From CAVYXA01 sp963846775 (GTDB lineage: Bacteria > Verrucomicrobiota > Verrucomicrobiia > Chthoniobacterales > UBA10450): 64,000 nucleotides of DNA. The stretch lies in contig CAWJXB010000006.1 in assembly GCA_963846775.1 (NCBI GenBank), positions 186,001 through 250,000 of the forward strand. Direction: 5' to 3'. Positions 25,168 to 33,210 of this stretch are shown here, piece after piece. How positions within the stretch are numbered: the stretch's first letter is position 1; each line of letters opens with the position of its first letter. The translations under genes and the position numbers were made by a program. The notes beneath the pieces are model-generated. The model made no database searches. It saw only the letters and a program-made list of their open reading frames with translations, and was not told the DNA's origin.

Positions 25168-26319
25168 TCACTGGTCGATCAGGCTCCAACCGGCCGGAAG
25201 AGTTGGGCCAAACGCGGCGCGGATGAAAACGTTGTTGTTCAGATACCAGATGGCTGTTTGCCGTGTGCCAGCATTGAAAAGCACATAGTCCGGCTTCCCG
25301 TCTCCGTTAAAGTCGGCGGTCGCTACCAACTCCCAGCCGCTGGGCGGAGTCGGACCAAAACCCCCTCGGAGGAAGGTCGGTCCAGACAAGTACCAGATTG
25401 CCGTCTGCCGGGTACTGAGATTGAACAGGGCGTAGTCTGGATGCCCATTGTGATCGAAATCTCCCAGACCTCTCAGGCTCCAGCCAGCCGGAAGGGTTGG
25501 GCCAAACGCGCCGTTGAGGAGAACGTTGTTGTTCAGATACCAGATGATTGTTCGCCGTGTGCTAGCATTGAAAAGCACATAGTCCGGCTTCCCGTCTCCG
25601 TTAAGATCGGCCGGCGTCACCAACTCCCAGCCGCTGGGCGGAGTCGGACCAAACGCTCCCCGGACGAAGGTCGGTCCAGACAGGTACCAGATTGCCGTCT
25701 GCCGGGTACTGGAATTGAACAGAGCGTAGTCTGGATGCCCATCGTGATCGAAATCTCCCAGACCTCTCAGGCTCCAGCCGGCCTGAAGGGTTGGGCCAAA
25801 CGCGCTGCTGATGAAAACGTTGTTGTTCAAATACCAGATCGCTGTTCCACGCGTGCCCGCATTACGGAGCACCACGTCTTGATGGCCGTCGCGGTTAACG
25901 TCCGCTACCGCAGCTTTACCTGCACCCGGTGTGGGGCTCGGCATTGGAGTGGGCGTCGCATTCGACACCGTAACCATACCTACCATTCCGCAGCATTGCC
26001 CATGCGGGGTACAGTAATAGTGAAATGACCCTGCGCTATTGAACGTATGCGAGAAGGTCGCTCCCATGTTGCGAATGCCGGAGTCCCACAGGCCGTTGGG
26101 CATGCCCGGAGAACCCGAGGTGCTGCTATGGCCGCTCGCGCTCCAACTCCACTGCACGGTATCGCCTGGGTGAATCGTCACGGAGGAAGGCGAGAAAAAG
26201 AACCCGCCATTGGCAACTGTCACGCTCACGGTAGTGGCGATTGCCCCGATGGGGCGGAACGCCAGAAGCACGGCGATAGTTATCACGATTGCGGTCCTGC
26301 GAAGTGAATAAGTTTTCAT
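25168..26319 (-). CDS. secreted cupredoxin fused to five FG-GAP/VCBS-like repeats
   Basis: The product is 383 residues with a signal peptide (about 1-29). Residues 30-118 form a plastocyanin-like domain with all four type 1 copper ligands in place: His64, Cys103, His106 and Met112 (YYCTPHGQCCGM). After a short Pro/Thr linker come five repeats of about 49 residues with calcium-loop-like cores DVNRDGHQD, DFDHDGHPD, DLNGDGKPD, DFDHNGHPD and DFNGDGKPD. The repeats alternate in two types, so the DNA repeats with a 294-bp period. This is a blue-copper domain on a partial propeller. A redox or copper-binding function at the cell surface is inferred. It lies next to the cytochrome operon on the same strand. 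Confidence 0.88.
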   Translation of the reverse strand: MKTYSLRRTAIVITIAVLLAFRPIGAIATTVSVTVANGGFFFSPSSVTIHPGDTVQWSWSASGHSSTSGSPGMPNGLWDSGIRNMGATFSHTFNSAGSFHYYCTPHGQCCGMVGMVTVSNATPTPMPSPTPGAGKAAVADVNRDGHQDVVLRNAGTRGTAIWYLNNNVFISSAFGPTLQAGWSLRGLGDFDHDGHPDYALFNSSTRQTAIWYLSGPTFVRGAFGPTPPSGWELVTPADLNGDGKPDYVLFNASTRRTIIWYLNNNVLLNGAFGPTLPAGWSLRGLGDFDHNGHPDYALFNLSTRQTAIWYLSGPTFLRGGFGPTPPSGWELVATADFNGDGKPDYVLFNAGTRQTAIWYLNNNVFIRAAFGPTLPAGWSLIDQ

Positions 26320-26478
26320 GGCTCAAGCCTTGGTTGTGCTCACTGATGTCATACCGTCGAAATGCAACAACCCGTTGCCGGTCGCAACACGCGAAAAGTA
26401 ACGCGATTGTCACTTTTGCGGACTGTGGCAGGTCCTAGTAATACCTTTGCCCTGCGGCGGAGAGTTGGAGCTGAGAAA

Positions 26479-26501
26479 CTTGACTGCTTTAAGCAGTCAA
26501 G
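26479..26501. repeat. CTTGAC-type hairpin carrying the permease stop codon
   Basis: The arms cttgactgctt and aagcagtcaag flank one T. The TAA stop of the permease gene (26489-26491 on the minus strand) lies at its centre, so the repeat supplies the end of the gene. It matches the hairpins at 4896-4924 and 11481-11505 in the outer cttgac and central ttaa. Confidence 0.85.
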
Positions 26502-27925
26502 CTTCGCTGAGCGCCGCGGCGTTTTTGGCCGAGGGCAAAAATAACAATTCCGATCGCATTCGCGATTACGGTCACGCCAACAATTTTTGCGCCGAAAATG
26601 ATCGGATTAGGCACGTCGATGATTGGGTAAATGGTGAAGAAGATTGTCAGCAAGCAAACCGCGAATCCGCAAACCGCAGCCGATCGCAGCCAGAATGGCG
26701 CGCCGGATCGAATCGCTCCTGCGCCGGCTAGAGGAATGGCGAAGAGCATGAGATAAACAATGCCGTAGAAAACATTGGCGGCATTATCCACCAGTTGAAA
26801 CGCTTCCTGGATTCCAGCGCCGATCTGACTGGCAATGGCGATGGTGAGTGTGACGGCGCCAACAAAAAAGATGGAATTGATCGGTGTTTTGTATCGCGGA
26901 TGCAAACGCGAAAACCACACCGGCAGGGTACGATCCCAGCCCGCGACCATCGGCAAACGCGAGCTGCCGGTAACATGAATGCTTGTGGCCGAAATCGATC
27001 GCACTGTCATCATGATGATTCCGACCGAAGCGATCGCGCCGGCGATGGGAAAATAACGAAGGCCGAGCCGTAATGTCTGCGGAACCGGACCAATGAGATC
27101 GATTTGATGATTACCGACGAAAGCCAGGACCGAGCTCGTGCCGAGAATGAACATCACGGCAATAATGGGAGCGGCGATCATGACCGAGCGTCCGATGTTT
27201 CGCGCGGGCGCCCGCGCTTCTCCGGCCAGAATGGCGACGTATTCAAATCCGCTCAGCGCACCAACGGAAAGTTTCGTAAAAATGTTCAGGCAATAGAAGA
27301 TCGACATGGTAGGGGCAGCCATCTGAAACGGGTGGTATTCTTTCAATTCGCCGCGGGCGAGGCTGAAGAATGGCAAGAGAATTAGCGCTCCATAAGCCAG
27401 AAACATGGCGAGGGCCCCGGTGTTATGGACCCATTTACCCAGGGCCAGCCCGCGAATAGCCGTCCAAGCCAGCCCGGTGATAAGCGTCGCGCTGATGAAG
27501 GAGACGCACCATCTGTTGTTTGGCATCCAGGCGGCATTCGGGCCAAACGCGTAGGAGAGATTCGTCGTTACAAACATGCCACCGAGCGCGATGACCGTGA
27601 TGGACAACAGCCAGAGGTTCCAGGCCACGATGAATCCCGCGAATTCGTTAAACCCAAGTTTGGCCCATTGATAGATGCCGCCCTCGAGCGGCATGCGGCC
27701 ATTCAAATAGATCACCACGGCGGCTTGCGGGATGTAGAAAAGGAAGATCGCGAGCAACCAGAAAAACAGGTGCGCTGGGCCGAGCTTTGCGGCCGTCCCG
27801 ACCCAGCTTGATCCGACGACAAAGACAATCTGAGTGAGCACGAGATCGCGCAGGCCGAGTGGCCTCTTGAGCGCGGCGCTCTGCTGTTCAATTTGTTCTT
27901 CAGCGTGCTGGAGATTGTTGGTCAT
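26489..27925 (-). CDS. APC-family amino acid permease
   Basis: The product is 478 residues with about 12 transmembrane segments. An N-terminal cytoplasmic region (MTNNLQHAEEQIEQQSAALK) precedes the first helix. Motifs of the APC superfamily are visible: VLTQIVFVVGSSWVG with the glycine-rich unwound part of TM1, PLEGGIYQW in TM2, SGFEYVAILAGEARAPARNIGRS after TM6, and SSRLPMVAGWDRTLP. The transported substrate cannot be told. The last residues AQRSLTA and the stop fall within a palindromic repeat. A second, broken copy lies at 22099-22290. The membrane-protein gene 27995-28507 is upstream on the same strand. Confidence 0.9.
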   Translation of the reverse strand: MTNNLQHAEEQIEQQSAALKRPLGLRDLVLTQIVFVVGSSWVGTAAKLGPAHLFFWLLAIFLFYIPQAAVVIYLNGRMPLEGGIYQWAKLGFNEFAGFIVAWNLWLLSITVIALGGMFVTTNLSYAFGPNAAWMPNNRWCVSFISATLITGLAWTAIRGLALGKWVHNTGALAMFLAYGALILLPFFSLARGELKEYHPFQMAAPTMSIFYCLNIFTKLSVGALSGFEYVAILAGEARAPARNIGRSVMIAAPIIAVMFILGTSSVLAFVGNHQIDLIGPVPQTLRLGLRYFPIAGAIASVGIIMMTVRSISATSIHVTGSSRLPMVAGWDRTLPVWFSRLHPRYKTPINSIFFVGAVTLTIAIASQIGAGIQEAFQLVDNAANVFYGIVYLMLFAIPLAGAGAIRSGAPFWLRSAAVCGFAVCLLTIFFTIYPIIDVPNPIIFGAKIVGVTVIANAIGIVIFALGQKRRGAQRSLTA

Positions 27926-27957
27926 CGGCTGAGCCGTTGAAGCGCTAAAAGGGAGCC

Positions 27958-27989
27958 GGTTTAACGGTTTAACGTTTCAACGGTTTCAC
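27958..27989 (-). repeat. four tandem 8-mers upstream of the permease gene
   Basis: The plus-strand units are ggtttaac, ggtttaac, gtttcaac and ggtttcac. The block lies 32 bp upstream of the permease start and just after the membrane-protein gene, the same position as 22405-22436 in the duplicated segment. Confidence 0.75.
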
Positions 27990-27994
27990 GACTC

Positions 27995-28507
27995 TCAATG
28001 CTCTTGTTCTTCCTCGGCCCGAATCGGTGGCGGCGATTGATTGCGGAATTCTTTATGCCGAATTTTTCCGCCGGCCTGGGCAATGTATACACCCATACCC
28101 AAGGCCACTGCCCCTAACAAGAGCGCAGCAATGGCCAGCGGCCCCGAGGATTTCGGCCACTTGATCGGTAGAACAATTGCCGCCGCGCTCAACCCCGCCA
28201 GCGCATAAAAAACAAAGATCAATTGTTCGCCGCGATGCATGTGCTCGTCCAACCAGGCGTGACCGGCATCGTCGGTCATGGTCAGCACCCGATCATAGGC
28301 CTGTTCGCCGTATTCATAAGCGGGCCAGGCTGCGACGGAACTGATCAAAACAATTGCCAGGGCGGTGATCTTCGCCTTTTGGCTGCGCAAAAGAATCGCG
28401 ACGATCAATGCGATCAACCCGGCGAGGAGCCCATAGACGGGCAGGGGATTGAGGAGCACGTGGATGTATTCCGGTTGACGCAGATCGCGGAGCAAGATGT
28501 CGATCAT
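27995..28507 (-). CDS. four-helix membrane protein, paralog of 22450-22947
   Basis: The product is 170 residues with four transmembrane segments. It shares nearly all conserved stretches with the 22450 protein (YIHVLLNPLPVYGLL, WPAYEYGEQAYDRVLTMTDD, IKWPKSSGPLAIA, RNQSPPPIR), and the two N-termini differ slightly. The gene order membrane protein then permease is the same as in the decayed copy at 22099-22947, showing a duplication. The function is unknown; the conserved His and Glu in DEHMHRGEQ may bind a cofactor. The intact copy here is not next to cytochrome genes. Confidence 0.8.
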   Translation of the reverse strand: MIDILLRDLRQPEYIHVLLNPLPVYGLLAGLIALIVAILLRSQKAKITALAIVLISSVAAWPAYEYGEQAYDRVLTMTDDAGHAWLDEHMHRGEQLIFVFYALAGLSAAAIVLPIKWPKSSGPLAIAALLLGAVALGMGVYIAQAGGKIRHKEFRNQSPPPIRAEEEQEH

Positions 28508-28562
28508 AGAAAAGACCGCGGATTACGCGGATGTCGCACATAAAACAGTTTAAGCATGAAGG

Positions 28563-28781
28563 TCAGGAAGATCGGATTCTGGTCTTTGTTGACCCACAAC
28601 TCGCTTCCACTCCAAGCGAACCCTCTTGGAAATTTATAAGTAGCGCCAGCTCGAGCCCGCTGATTGCGAGATACCCGACCATTTGCGCGACGTGAGCCTC
28701 GTTAAATGCAACCACTACTTTGGGGTCGACAATCACGCTCCGGTAAAAGACAGGAAATTCGTTCTGCGTTTCGATCGCGAA
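28563..28781 (-). pseudogene. remnant of a GxxExxY-type (PDDEXK_3) protein gene between inverted repeats
   Basis: An uninterrupted minus-strand stretch with no start codon encodes ETQNEFPVFYRS followed by VAFNEAHVAQMVGYLAISGL and ELALLINFQEGSLGVE. These match the C-terminal half of the GxxExxY family (PD-(D/E)XK superfamily), including the typical LLINF end. The N-terminal half with the GxxExxY motif is missing and an internal segment appears deleted. Almost matching 18-bp inverted repeats, accgcggattacgcggat at 28515-28532 and its complement at 28792-28809 (17 of 18 bases), flank it. It fills the 340-bp gap between 28507 and 28848. Confidence 0.7.
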
Positions 28782-28847
28782 TCAGTTACTCATCCGCGTT
28801 ATCCGCGGTTAATCGCTGGGAGGGCGAAAGCGAGGAAGCGGGAGCGA

Positions 28848-29594
28848 TCATGATTTTCCCTGCGATTCTTGTCGAAAATGTTGGACGGCGCGTTTGGCTT
28901 CCTTCGCTGGCAACAAGTGATTCCAGTTTTCGACCGTGAAATGCCACCACTCGCTCGGCCACCCGTAAAATCCAGCGCTCCACATCGCGACCTGGAGCAA
29001 ACGCAAATGCTCACCGATCATCGGATCGCGTCCTAGATAACGCCACATCGCTGCCGGGGTGAAATTGTCGAAATCGGTGGGCATACTCACCGGGCGATTG
29101 TATGGGCCGACGAGTGTCGCATCGACCGCCACTCCCCACCGGTGGAGCGAGCCGGCGCCGGCGTGCGGATCTGCGACATAGTTGTTTCGGGCCGCTGCTT
29201 TCCAGAGTTCAATCTGCACGGATTGCGGCCGATAAGCGTCCCAAATTTTCAGCGAATAGTTGTAGCGCCGGAGAAAAAGCTGGGCCTTAACCAGGCGCCC
29301 GGCCACTTCCGGCCTGACAAGCGGAGCCATTCCCGGCCGATACAACGGTCGCCCCGCAACGTTGTTCGAGCTGGCGTAACGAAGATCGACAACAATTGAG
29401 GGATCAACCGAGCGAATATCGACCAGCGGAAACTCCGGCTTTTCCGGGACCGGCGTGGCCTTCGTTTGGCCCGCGATGGCAACCAAGCAAGCGATGGCGA
29501 AAGCCAGCGATCTGTAGGGGAAGCTGACAGCTTCCCGAGTCTTTATTCTTATTCGGGGGAAGCTGTCAGCTTCCCCTACAATGCTATCGTTCAT
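28848..29594 (-). CDS. D-alanyl-D-alanine dipeptidase (VanX/DdpX family)
   Basis: The product of about 248 residues carries the zinc-site motifs of the VanX/M15 family: SLHRWGVAVDATL (SxHxxGxAxD) and EWWHF (ExxWH). It would hydrolyse D-Ala-D-Ala in the periplasm for peptidoglycan turnover or recycling. Lone genes like this are not evidence of vancomycin resistance. The N-terminus before the hydrophobic signal segment (LAFAIACLVAIAG) is encoded by palindromic repeat DNA at 29514-29579, so the first 30 or so residues from the ATG at 29594 look added. The gene starts 3 bp after the stop of the coiled-coil membrane protein gene and is likely co-transcribed with it. Confidence 0.9.
   Translation of the reverse strand: MNDSIVGEADSFPRIRIKTREAVSFPYRSLAFAIACLVAIAGQTKATPVPEKPEFPLVDIRSVDPSIVVDLRYASSNNVAGRPLYRPGMAPLVRPEVAGRLVKAQLFLRRYNYSLKIWDAYRPQSVQIELWKAAARNNYVADPHAGAGSLHRWGVAVDATLVGPYNRPVSMPTDFDNFTPAAMWRYLGRDPMIGEHLRLLQVAMWSAGFYGWPSEWWHFTVENWNHLLPAKEAKRAVQHFRQESQGKS
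29514..29579. repeat. double palindrome at the 5' end of the dipeptidase gene
   Basis: A 23-bp arm gtaggggaagctgacagctt... (29514-29536) is repeated inverted at 29557-29579, and each arm is itself a gggaagctg/cagcttccc palindrome. The same core occurs in lpxB at 6611-6629. It is read in frame at the N-terminus of the dipeptidase. Confidence 0.85.
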
Positions 29595-29597
29595 GGA

Positions 29598-31469
29598 TCA
29601 CTGCGTCGCCGCCACACCGGCTTCGGTTGCTTTCGCGATGCGTTCCAGCAAAACTCGCGCGCTCTGCTCCGGCATGTTGAAATGCAGATCGACATTTGCT
29701 CCTTGCTTCTGAATTTTTGGCGGCTCGATGTAAAGTAGTAAATCGGAATCCTGAAGGCGGAGCCAGCGCTTGGGATCATTGTTCAAGTTTTTTTGCAGTT
29801 GGGCCGCATTGGCCGCGGACCGGGTTTTCAAAAGGAGCCGCGCCTTGACTGGATTTTGCAAGCTTAAGGCAACGCCAAAAAGCTGTGAAGCGCTGAGAAG
29901 CTCCGGCGTAAAAATGGGCGCAAAAACTCGGGCCAGATTGGGTGGATCCCGCGAGATCAACCGCAGCGCGCTTTCGCGGTCGAGCGCCTGAAATTGATCG
30001 AACAATTGGCCGGTGATTTTCAGGTCCGACTCGATCCCGAGCCGCACCCGAACAAGCTCGCTTACTTCGCTCGATTTGCCGACAGCGAGCGTGGTTGGTC
30101 CAACGCGAGACACAGCCAGATCAGGCCGTTCCCAAACCGCCAGACCACTAATCGAGCGACGGTCGAAGTCCTTGTCCCGATCCAGCGCAGCAATGGCCGA
30201 AGAGGGATCGCCACGCGTTTCCATCAAAATGAACTCGCGCGTTTTGCCTGCTTCATCGGTAGTAAGCGCGCGCGTGATTCGGACGGCGTCGCGTGACACA
30301 TCCAGCCCCGGTGTTTGCGTCGCTGAGCTGAGCAAGCCGGACCAGACTTTCGCCCAGGAATCGGGCTGGTCGTTGCGCCAGCGTTTTGGCAAATCGTCCC
30401 GGTCGAGCTGAGCGTTGTTGATCGACAGGATCAGGTCAGTTTCCTGCGGCAACCATTCGCGTTGTTTGGGCGACTGAAAAACGAGAAAGAGCGTGATGAG
30501 GCCGAGGAAGAGCACAGAGAAAATACTGAAGTAAAATTTGCGCAGTTCTTGTTTGTTAATCTGGGAGGATAAGCGCCCCAGCTCGGCTGTGTGTTCGAGA
30601 TGTCGATCCACCGCCGTGCGATGCCGTTGGACTTGTGTGAGCAACTCCGGCGCATTCGGCGGCGCGATTCCCTGCGACGCGAGATGCCGCCCGATATTGA
30701 GATAGGCCGGATTCTTCCGCTCCTCGACCACCTGATGATGCGCGCGCGCATCCTTCAACGCCTCCTGCTGCGTGCGGAGGTTGTCGTTCAATGCATTTTC
30801 ACGTGCGCCAAACTCGCTTCGCACCTGCTCGATCTGTTTTTCCACGACGCCCAGCTCCGCTTCCACCGCCGTCAGTTTTCCTTTGGCCAAACGAACCGCC
30901 TCCGCGCTGCCAAGCCGGGCACGCACCAGTTCCGCACCTTCTTCGGGCAAGCGCGCCCGGCGCGAGGCGATGTTGGCCGATTGCGCTTCGAAATTGGCGG
31001 GCGGCGGGGTGGCCGCTTGCAATTCCGCCAATTGCTTCATCAGGTCGCGATCGGCCGCATCGTTTTCCGCGATGCGTTGCTCGACTGCGGCCAGCTCACG
31101 CTGACAAAGCTCCGCTGCGCTCTTGGCCTGGTTCCGCGTTTGCAGAAGCGGCTTCTTGTCGCCTTCAAGTTTCGCCAGGGCCTCATTCAGCTCGCGCGTA
31201 TTCTGGTCTCGTTCCGCTTCGACTTTGCGAATTCCTTCTTCGATTTGCTCGATCCGGAGCGCGACTTCTTTCTGTTCCTGCTCGAGCTTTTTTAGCGCGA
31301 CAATTTCGTTCCGGAGTTCCGGAAAGTTTGCCGCTTGCGAGGTCCCTTCGCGGCCAAGGTTAATCTCGCTTCTTTGCAGGAGGCGCCGCTCGTGGCGTAG
31401 CGCAAACCGCGTCCGCTGGCGCCGTACCTTGAGCACCATCTCGCGAAAACCGGTTCGGATAAAACTCAC
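29598..31469 (-). CDS. coiled-coil membrane protein of unknown function
   Basis: The product is 623 residues. Residues about 45-300 are rich in Glu, Lys, Arg and Leu with heptad spacing and should form long coiled coils. One transmembrane helix lies at about 315-335 (FYFSIFSVLFLGLITLFLVF). The C-terminal 285 residues form a soluble domain containing LPQETDLILSINNAQLDRDD and alternating beta and alpha patterns. No family was recognised. It is transcribed toward the dipeptidase gene, with 3 bp between them, so a cell-envelope role is plausible. The Met at 31469 is used; an in-frame Met 10 residues later (MVLKVRRQR) is possible. Confidence 0.75.
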   Translation of the reverse strand: MSFIRTGFREMVLKVRRQRTRFALRHERRLLQRSEINLGREGTSQAANFPELRNEIVALKKLEQEQKEVALRIEQIEEGIRKVEAERDQNTRELNEALAKLEGDKKPLLQTRNQAKSAAELCQRELAAVEQRIAENDAADRDLMKQLAELQAATPPPANFEAQSANIASRRARLPEEGAELVRARLGSAEAVRLAKGKLTAVEAELGVVEKQIEQVRSEFGARENALNDNLRTQQEALKDARAHHQVVEERKNPAYLNIGRHLASQGIAPPNAPELLTQVQRHRTAVDRHLEHTAELGRLSSQINKQELRKFYFSIFSVLFLGLITLFLVFQSPKQREWLPQETDLILSINNAQLDRDDLPKRWRNDQPDSWAKVWSGLLSSATQTPGLDVSRDAVRITRALTTDEAGKTREFILMETRGDPSSAIAALDRDKDFDRRSISGLAVWERPDLAVSRVGPTTLAVGKSSEVSELVRVRLGIESDLKITGQLFDQFQALDRESALRLISRDPPNLARVFAPIFTPELLSASQLFGVALSLQNPVKARLLLKTRSAANAAQLQKNLNNDPKRWLRLQDSDLLLYIEPPKIQKQGANVDLHFNMPEQSARVLLERIAKATEAGVAATQ

Positions 31470-31537
31470 GCCGTACGCTACCTAAAGGGCCGTTTTAACA
31501 AAACTAATTTCGATCCACAAAACACGCCGATTGATAA

Positions 31538-31620
31538 AATTGCTCGACAATTGGGCAGAAACTCGCTAATCGATGCCCCAAGCGTGGCCCCGCAAAGGGC
31601 GGGGCGGAAAGGGAACTCTT
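31538..31620 (+). promoter_or_regulatory. conserved leader upstream of the Asp-box protein gene at 31621
   Basis: The leader contains aattgctcgac, then gctaatcgatgc, then a hairpin gccccgc-aaagg-gcggggc (31587-31605) and a purine run before the ATG. Versions of the same sequence precede the genes at 42245 and 46721. It may be a shared regulatory RNA or translational element; it matches no riboswitch class I can recognise. Confidence 0.55.
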
Positions 31621-33210
31621 ATGAAAATCCACCTTGGCATTTGCAGCATCCTCATTGGTTTGTTTTCGGTTTCGCAAATAGCGTTAGCGCAAGATAAGAA
31701 CGCGCCGAATCCAATCCTGAAAAGACATTTGGAGACGTACGATAATCCGCCGGTTTACATTTACCGGCTGGAGACCGGGCCGCGAATGATTTCGCCGTTC
31801 GGCCCATTTGTTAGTTATCAGGCGAATGTCGATGCTAATGGCAATAACATAGTAGGCGACGCCGCGAACGAGTGTTCTATTGCGGTCGATCCGACTAACC
31901 GAAACAAGATGGTAATCGGCTGGCGGCAGTTCAATAGCGTGACATCCAACTTCCGGCAGGGAGGCTGGGGTTACACAACCGATGCCGGCCTGACGTGGCA
32001 TTTTCCCGGCGTTCTGGAAAACAACGTATTCCGAAGCGATCCGGTGTTGGATTCCGACGAAACCGGAAGGTTTTTCTATAACAGTTTGCTCCAGTCGCTT
32101 TGCATTAACATATACCGCTCGATCAATGGTGGCCAATCCTGGACGGAGCTTCAGGCCGATGGAGCCGGCGGCTCTGGCGACAAACAGTGGTTTACCATCG
32201 ATAGGACTAACGGGATTGGCCACGGCTTCCAATACCAGGCTTGGGATACTTCTCCTTGCAGTGGGAGCGGTCAATTCAGCCGTTCCACTGATGGCGGCGT
32301 TACCTGGCAAGCTACGATCAGTTTGCCGAGTCAAATCGAGTTCGGGACGCTCGACGTCGATACGAACGGAAATCTCTTTGTCGGTGGCGAGCCAGGATCG
32401 GGCACAGGCGGTTTTAGGTGTCTCCGTTCCAGCAATGCCCAGAATGGCGGCCAAACCCCGACCTTTGACCGGATTACCACGGTCAACCTTGGCGGCCAAT
32501 TGAATGGTGGCGGCATCAATCCGGCGGGACTCACCGGGCAATCGTTTCTCGCGGTGGATAAGTCCGGCGGACCTACTAACAACAACGTTTACATGCTTGC
32601 AAGCGTGACTCCAACTACGCAAAGCACCGGAACCGAAGTGATGTTCGTTCGCAGCACCGATGGCGGACAAACCTTCAGCGCGCCCGTCCGGGTCACGGAC
32701 GATCCAGTTGTCGTTGGCAGATGGCATTGGTTCGGCACATTTGCCGTCGCGCCTAACGGACGGCTCGATGCGGTCTGGTACGATACACGGAACGGCGGAA
32801 ACAATATCAATTCGCAACTGTTCTATTCCTACAGCACCGACACCGGTATGACATGGGCGCCGAACGTTGCGGTAAGCGTTCGTTTAATCCTCAGGAGGGT
32901 TACCCAAACCAGAGCAAGATTGGCGATTACATCACGATTGTTTCCGACAACGCCGGAGGCAACGTCGCGTATTCGGCGACGTTTAATTTCAACGCTAGCC
33001 GGAATCAGCATGAAGAAGACGTGTATTACGTTCACGTTCAGCCGCCGGGGACAATTCCGCAGAGCGTTGTTTCGCGGAAGACACACGGAGGGGCGGGGGA
33101 TTTCGATGTCGATCTTCCGCTTAGCGGGATGCCCGGGATTGAATGCCGCAGTGGCGGAGCGACTAACGATTACACAATCGTGGTCACGTTTGGAAATGCC
33201 GTCACTGTGA
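31621..33210 (+). CDS. secreted Asp-box (BNR-like) propeller protein, 5' part of a frameshifted gene
   Basis: The ATG at 31621 opens MKIHLGICSILIGLFSVSQI, a signal peptide. Asp-box motifs (SxDxGxTW type) recur at GYTTDAGLTWHF, SINGGQSWTEL, RSTDGGVTWQA, RSTDGGQTFSA and YSTDTGMTWAP, indicating a beta-propeller like that of sialidases and other surface proteins; no sialidase catalytic residues could be assigned. At 32875-32881 one base appears missing compared with paralogs (agcgttcg against agcagttcg), so from about residue 420 this frame is no longer native. The gene continues at 32853-33584. The conserved stretch SPFGPFVSYQANVDANGNN is shared with the paralogs at 42245, 44527 and 46721. Confidence 0.8.
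   Translation: MKIHLGICSILIGLFSVSQIALAQDKNAPNPILKRHLETYDNPPVYIYRLETGPRMISPFGPFVSYQANVDANGNNIVGDAANECSIAVDPTNRNKMVIGWRQFNSVTSNFRQGGWGYTTDAGLTWHFPGVLENNVFRSDPVLDSDETGRFFYNSLLQSLCINIYRSINGGQSWTELQADGAGGSGDKQWFTIDRTNGIGHGFQYQAWDTSPCSGSGQFSRSTDGGVTWQATISLPSQIEFGTLDVDTNGNLFVGGEPGSGTGGFRCLRSSNAQNGGQTPTFDRITTVNLGGQLNGGGINPAGLTGQSFLAVDKSGGPTNNNVYMLASVTPTTQSTGTEVMFVRSTDGGQTFSAPVRVTDDPVVVGRWHWFGTFAVAPNGRLDAVWYDTRNGGNNINSQLFYSYSTDTGMTWAPNVAVSVRLILRRVTQTRARLAITSRLFPTTPEATSRIRRRLISTLAGISMKKTCITFTFSRRGQFRRALFRGRHTEGRGISMSIFRLAGCPGLNAAVAERLTITQSWSRLEMPSL

Noticed and set aside
25200..25900. Possible tandem-repeat array or CRISPR in the 25-kb region
   Set aside because: The 294-bp period is explained by alternating FG-GAP repeats of the cupredoxin fusion protein.
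28848..29594. Vancomycin resistance determinant
   Set aside because: A lone VanX-like dipeptidase without vanH, vanA or a regulator nearby is better read as a peptidoglycan turnover enzyme.
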